The translations under genes were made by a program, and so were the position numbers. The notes beneath the pieces were generated by a model. The model was not told the DNA's origin and ran no database searches. It saw only the letters and a program-made list of their open reading frames with translations. From a virus, in the IMG/VR virus record IMGVR_UViG_3300048536_000332, positions 1-40,882 of that record: DNA of 40,882 bases; one strand, written 5' to 3'. How positions within the stretch are numbered: the first letter of the stretch is position 1; each line of letters starts with the position of its first letter. Of this stretch, positions 38,849 through 40,882 are shown piece by piece.

Positions 38849-38973
38849 CTCGGTTTCTTCCTGGTGGTGGTCTGTGGTGTGTTCTGTTCAGCGATCACCC
38901 TCAACAGGGCGATCACTTCATCAAGCTGGCCTTTGATCGCCTGTAGGTCGCGATCAGCGTTGGTGTTGTGCAT
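38845..38973 (-). CDS. Hypothetical small protein (42 aa)
   Basis: ATG at 38971-38973 opens MHNTNADRDLQAIKGQLDEV, a regular heptad-like helix (IKGQLDEVIALLRVIAEQ) ending with a basic T-T-T-R-K-K-P-R tail, stopping at 38845 inside the next ATG. The helix looks like a short coiled coil. The T-P-Q-T-T-T residues are simply the CA-rich leader translated, so the frame may be partly a by-product of that element. No SD; no family recognised. Confidence 0.45.
   Translation of the reverse strand: MHNTNADRDLQAIKGQLDEVIALLRVIAEQNTPQTTTRKKPR
38849..38882 (-). promoter_or_regulatory. CA-rich leader before the 38848 start, inside coding sequence
   Basis: On the minus strand, AACACACCACAGACCACCACC then AGGAAGAAACCGAG precede the ATG (first part read as AACACACCACAG + ACCACCACC). 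An AGGA is also present here. Confidence 0.5.
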
Positions 38974-39008
38974 TGGTTGAATTAGCGCGGTTCATTGTTT
39001 GGTGTCAC

Positions 39009-39377
39009 CTAGTCAAAATCACCCCGTTCCCATTGCTCTACAAATCGTTCCAATTCAGCTCGCCTGTAATCAGCACAATCACGCTTTGCAACGTCCCTTT
39101 GACGTGCAGCCTCTGCAGCCATTCCATCCCCTGGCCTCCAGCCATTGGCCTTCGCCCTAGTCGTCCAACGCCATTCACCCCTCTTGCGCCGGTATCTGAT
39201 CGCACCTGGCAGCTTCCAAAGCGAGAAAGCAATCGCTGAAATCACAATCGCTGGCCCAATCACGATCGATACCAGCCAACAGAAAAGCGAGGCTGCCACC
39301 ACTAACGACGGCACCCCCACAAGCAAAACACCAAGGCCTTTCACAACAAAGAAAGACCCTTTCAACGTTTTGTTCAT
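39009..39377 (-). CDS. Membrane protein with two N-terminal TM segments
   Basis: 122 residues. Residues about 8-30 (FFVVKGLGVLLVGVPSLVVA) and about 32-55 (CWLVSIVIGPAIVISAIAF) are two closely spaced membrane segments. The remaining about 65 residues are a basic/acidic cytoplasmic tail with many Arg, Trp and Glu. ATG 39377 overlaps the stop of the ArdC-like gene (ATGA), so the two are made together. No family recognised. The pairing suggests a joint host-takeover or exclusion role, which is inference from gene order. Confidence 0.65.
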   Translation of the reverse strand: MNKTLKGSFFVVKGLGVLLVGVPSLVVAASLFCWLVSIVIGPAIVISAIAFSLWKLPGAIRYRRKRGEWRWTTRAKANGWRPGDGMAAEAARQRDVAKRDCADYRRAELERFVEQWERGDFD

Positions 39378-40324
39378 GCCTCTTCAACCTCCTTGCCAAG
39401 AATCAAATTGCTCGCCTTGGTGGCATCACTGAGCACCTTAAAAAGCACCTTTGGACCTTCCTTAAGCACCTCTGCCCAGTTGCTTAGATAGGCCGCATGA
39501 TTCTGGGCATCACTGCTGATCTGCAGCCTGTTACACATCAAAAACGCACCTAGTTCAGCGACCAGTTCTTCCCTGGCATAGTCCTTTGAACCAAACCGCC
39601 CATATTTGCGGTTGAGTCGCTTCTCTGCCCCTGTTGAGTGGATGCACTCGTGGCACCAAGTCGCATATAGACCTGGCTGCGATAACCACAGCTGACGCTC
39701 GGGCATGGTGATTGTGTCACCGCCTATCGAATAGAAAGCGCGATCACCTGACCATTTCGTGTCAACTTCCCATTTGCCTAGGGCCTCTTCTGCAGCTGCG
39801 TGTCTCTCCATTTCAGGCGCAACAATCGCCGAGCCAGTAGCCGCCAAGATCGCAGAATCAAGCTTCGCTTGGCTCTCTTCATCCTTGCCCTTTAGATCGG
39901 CAACGTTAAAAACAGCTGTTGGCTTGTAGCTCATCCACTGGCGAGTAACTGATTCAGGCTCGCCACCGCCTACAGGTTCAACCTCATCGGTGTACTTGTT
40001 GAGTTGAGGCCTGACGATATAGGCAGCTTTTGAACCTTTGATTGGCCACCATCCCTTTTGCTTGGCTTGGCCAGCACCACACCACAATCCGAGCGGGTGT
40101 CCTTTGATTGATTGATACATCTCCAACAGAATTGGATTTGATCCCCTGTAAGCGTTGCCAGTGATCAGATTGCGGTGGCCACCCTGGCCTCCTGCCTTCC
40201 ATTCTTTGCGCCATGGATTCTTGCCTGCTTCCATTAGCTCAACAAGTGCTTGGCAGATCTTCTCCTCTGCTGTTGGTCCTTCGTACTTCTTGCGTGCCTT
40301 CTTAGGCCGTGATGTTGTAGTCAT
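39374..40324 (-). CDS. ArdC-like antirestriction protein (ssDNA-binding plus zincin metallopeptidase)
   Basis: 316 residues. Residues 14-140 match the ArdC N-terminal ssDNA-binding domain (KNPWRKEW; GGHRNLITGNAYRGSNPILL; KGSKAAYIVRP). Residues about 195-310 form the zincin-like domain: HECIH (225-229, zinc ligands H225/H229 and catalytic E226), then the downstream glutamate helix REELVAELGA with E257. The tail A-Y-L-S-N-W-A-E-V-L is typical of the family. ArdC proteins protect incoming plasmid or phage DNA from host restriction. It is preceded by a CA-rich leader and coupled to a membrane protein. Confidence 0.9.
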   Translation of the reverse strand: MTTTSRPKKARKKYEGPTAEEKICQALVELMEAGKNPWRKEWKAGGQGGHRNLITGNAYRGSNPILLEMYQSIKGHPLGLWCGAGQAKQKGWWPIKGSKAAYIVRPQLNKYTDEVEPVGGGEPESVTRQWMSYKPTAVFNVADLKGKDEESQAKLDSAILAATGSAIVAPEMERHAAAEEALGKWEVDTKWSGDRAFYSIGGDTITMPERQLWLSQPGLYATWCHECIHSTGAEKRLNRKYGRFGSKDYAREELVAELGAFLMCNRLQISSDAQNHAAYLSNWAEVLKEGPKVLFKVLSDATKASNLILGKEVEEA

Positions 40325-40347
40325 GGTTTCAAGTGGTGGTGTGTTGA
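40325..40347 (-). promoter_or_regulatory. CA-rich leader before the ArdC-like gene
   Basis: On the minus strand, CAACACACCACCAC then TTGAAACC abut the ATG at 40324. The TTGAAACC part is identical to that at 179-213. Confidence 0.7.
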
Positions 40348-40348
40348 A

Positions 40349-40367
40349 TGCCCTTACAAGAAGGGCA
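40349..40367. other. Seven-bp hairpin next to the candidate att site
   Basis: TGCCCTT (40349-40355) and AAGGGCA (40361-40367) with a 5-base loop. No T-run. It could be a terminator remnant carried with a tRNA 3' end or a recombination-associated structure. Confidence 0.5.
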
Positions 40368-40368
40368 A

Positions 40369-40409
40369 GACCTGGCCAGGGAATCGAACCCTGGCATTAA
40401 CCGTTCAGG
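40369..40409 (-). other. tRNA 3'-end-like sequence, candidate attP core
   Basis: On the minus strand the segment contains a textbook T-arm: stem CAGGG / CCCTG around TTCGATT, followed by an acceptor-like GCCAGGT and preceded by a short variable-loop-like stretch. No 5' half of a tRNA is present upstream, so this is not a tRNA gene. A half-tRNA in an integrase-encoding phage is the usual form of attP, and a 42-bp example is known in a T7-like cyanophage. I cannot name the amino acid. It is 2.4 kb from int. Confidence 0.6.
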
Positions 40410-40422
40410 TGGTGATCAGTGG

Positions 40423-40878
40423 TCAGGCAATAGCAGGGCAGGCCTTCTCAGCAATCGTCCGGGCCGTTTGCATTTGCCACCGGTTCCAATCAATGGTGAA
40501 AGGCACTGATGCCATGCCGCACCACTTTTCAGTCGGTGTGCCATCTTTCAGGCCGTCAATCATCCACTGACCCTTAACGGAATAAACACCGCTACAGGCA
40601 GTGAAAGCACGGCACAACGCATTAAGCCGTGACTTAGTGGTAACCGTCTCCCATCCAGCATCCATCAAATACATGTTGCAGCTACTGGGATAGATGGTTG
40701 CAATCAAGTTTCCGTGCAACTCAACGTCGATCGTGTGCAGATAGCCAGCAGTGCCACGAATGCCAGTTACTCGGTCAATCACCTCAGTGTTGCCTGACTT
40801 CCAGCTGGCCTTACAGGTCTTCCTGCCATCAGCAAATGTCTGAACGGCAGCAATCATCAGAGCTTCAATCTTTCTCAT
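40423..40878 (-). CDS. Hypothetical protein (151 aa), complete copy
   Basis: 151 residues starting MRKIEALMIAAVQTFADGRK. The first half is strand-rich with several Thr/Gly (YLHTIDVELHGNLIATIYPS), the second half helical, and about six cysteines are scattered. No signal peptide or membrane segment. No family recognised. The start lies beside the right window edge; its CA-rich leader is seen in the left copy at 179-213. It ends just before the candidate att core. The 5' 178 bases are duplicated at the left end of the window. Confidence 0.75.
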   Translation of the reverse strand: MRKIEALMIAAVQTFADGRKTCKASWKSGNTEVIDRVTGIRGTAGYLHTIDVELHGNLIATIYPSSCNMYLMDAGWETVTTKSRLNALCRAFTACSGVYSVKGQWMIDGLKDGTPTEKWCGMASVPFTIDWNRWQMQTARTIAEKACPAIA

Positions 40879-40882
40879 GGTT
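40701..40882. repeat. Terminal direct repeat, right copy (matches 1-182)
   Basis: Same 182 bases as the left end with A at 40828 and 40834 where the left copy has G. Joining the two ends gives a circle of about 40,700 bp. Confidence 0.95.

Noticed and set aside
40369-40409. Complete tRNA gene
   Set aside because: T-arm and acceptor 3' strand are present, but no matching 5' acceptor, D-arm or anticodon stem lies upstream on that strand.

Overview
The window reads as one complete, circularly closed genome of a temperate-looking T7-like podovirus, most likely infecting a marine or freshwater picocyanobacterium. Positions 1-182 recur at 40701-40882 with two differences, so the unique length is about 40.7 kb. 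A single-subunit T7-type RNA polymerase is followed by a complete T7-order virion block: portal, scaffold, capsid, tail tubes A and B, internal core proteins and fibre. The cyanobacterial host is an inference from the overall gene style: mid-GC, a cyanopodovirus-like internal virion set, and an integrase with a half-tRNA site. No photosynthesis gene or other host-specific marker is present.

Rightward arm (about 1.6-35.2 kb). First comes a winged-helix protein resembling plasmid RepL initiators, beside a C-rich, hairpin-rich, gene-free region. Next are a secreted Cys-rich protein and a short gene that appears to be joined to an Ig-like extension by a classic -1 slippery site. Then come the large terminase, a small-terminase-like gene on the opposite strand, and the phage RNA polymerase. 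The compact early block holds a gp2.5-like SSB, a RusA resolvase, four small unknown proteins and a gp6/FEN-type exonuclease. Three small proteins with the same C-terminal signature precede the portal. The structural genes follow, with a strong terminator directly after the capsid gene, as in T7. No DNA polymerase, primase or helicase is visible anywhere. From memory, a lineage of cyanopodoviruses lacking DNA polymerase has been reported; I could not test whether this genome belongs to it.

Leftward arm (wrapping from about 0.93 kb through the junction to 35.3 kb). It holds small early-type proteins, an ArdC-like antirestriction protein with a coupled membrane protein, three MarR-like winged-helix regulators, a tyrosine integrase with a tRNA-3'-end-like attachment site, a GH24 endolysin and a Zn-ribbon/HTH protein. 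Most of these genes are preceded immediately upstream of the ATG by the same CA-rich leader (ACACACCACCACC..TTGAAACC) in place of a Shine-Dalgarno site. The rightward genes mostly have an ordinary SD or overlap the gene before them. This strand-specific leader is the most unusual signal in the window.

How it works together: the phage polymerase would transcribe the rightward arm, possibly from sites containing a CTGCACC..TGCAAC-type motif seen before several key genes. The leftward arm would carry host takeover, lysogeny control, integration and lysis. Replication would rely on the host polymerase, recruited by phage SSB, exonuclease and resolvase and perhaps by the RepL-like protein.
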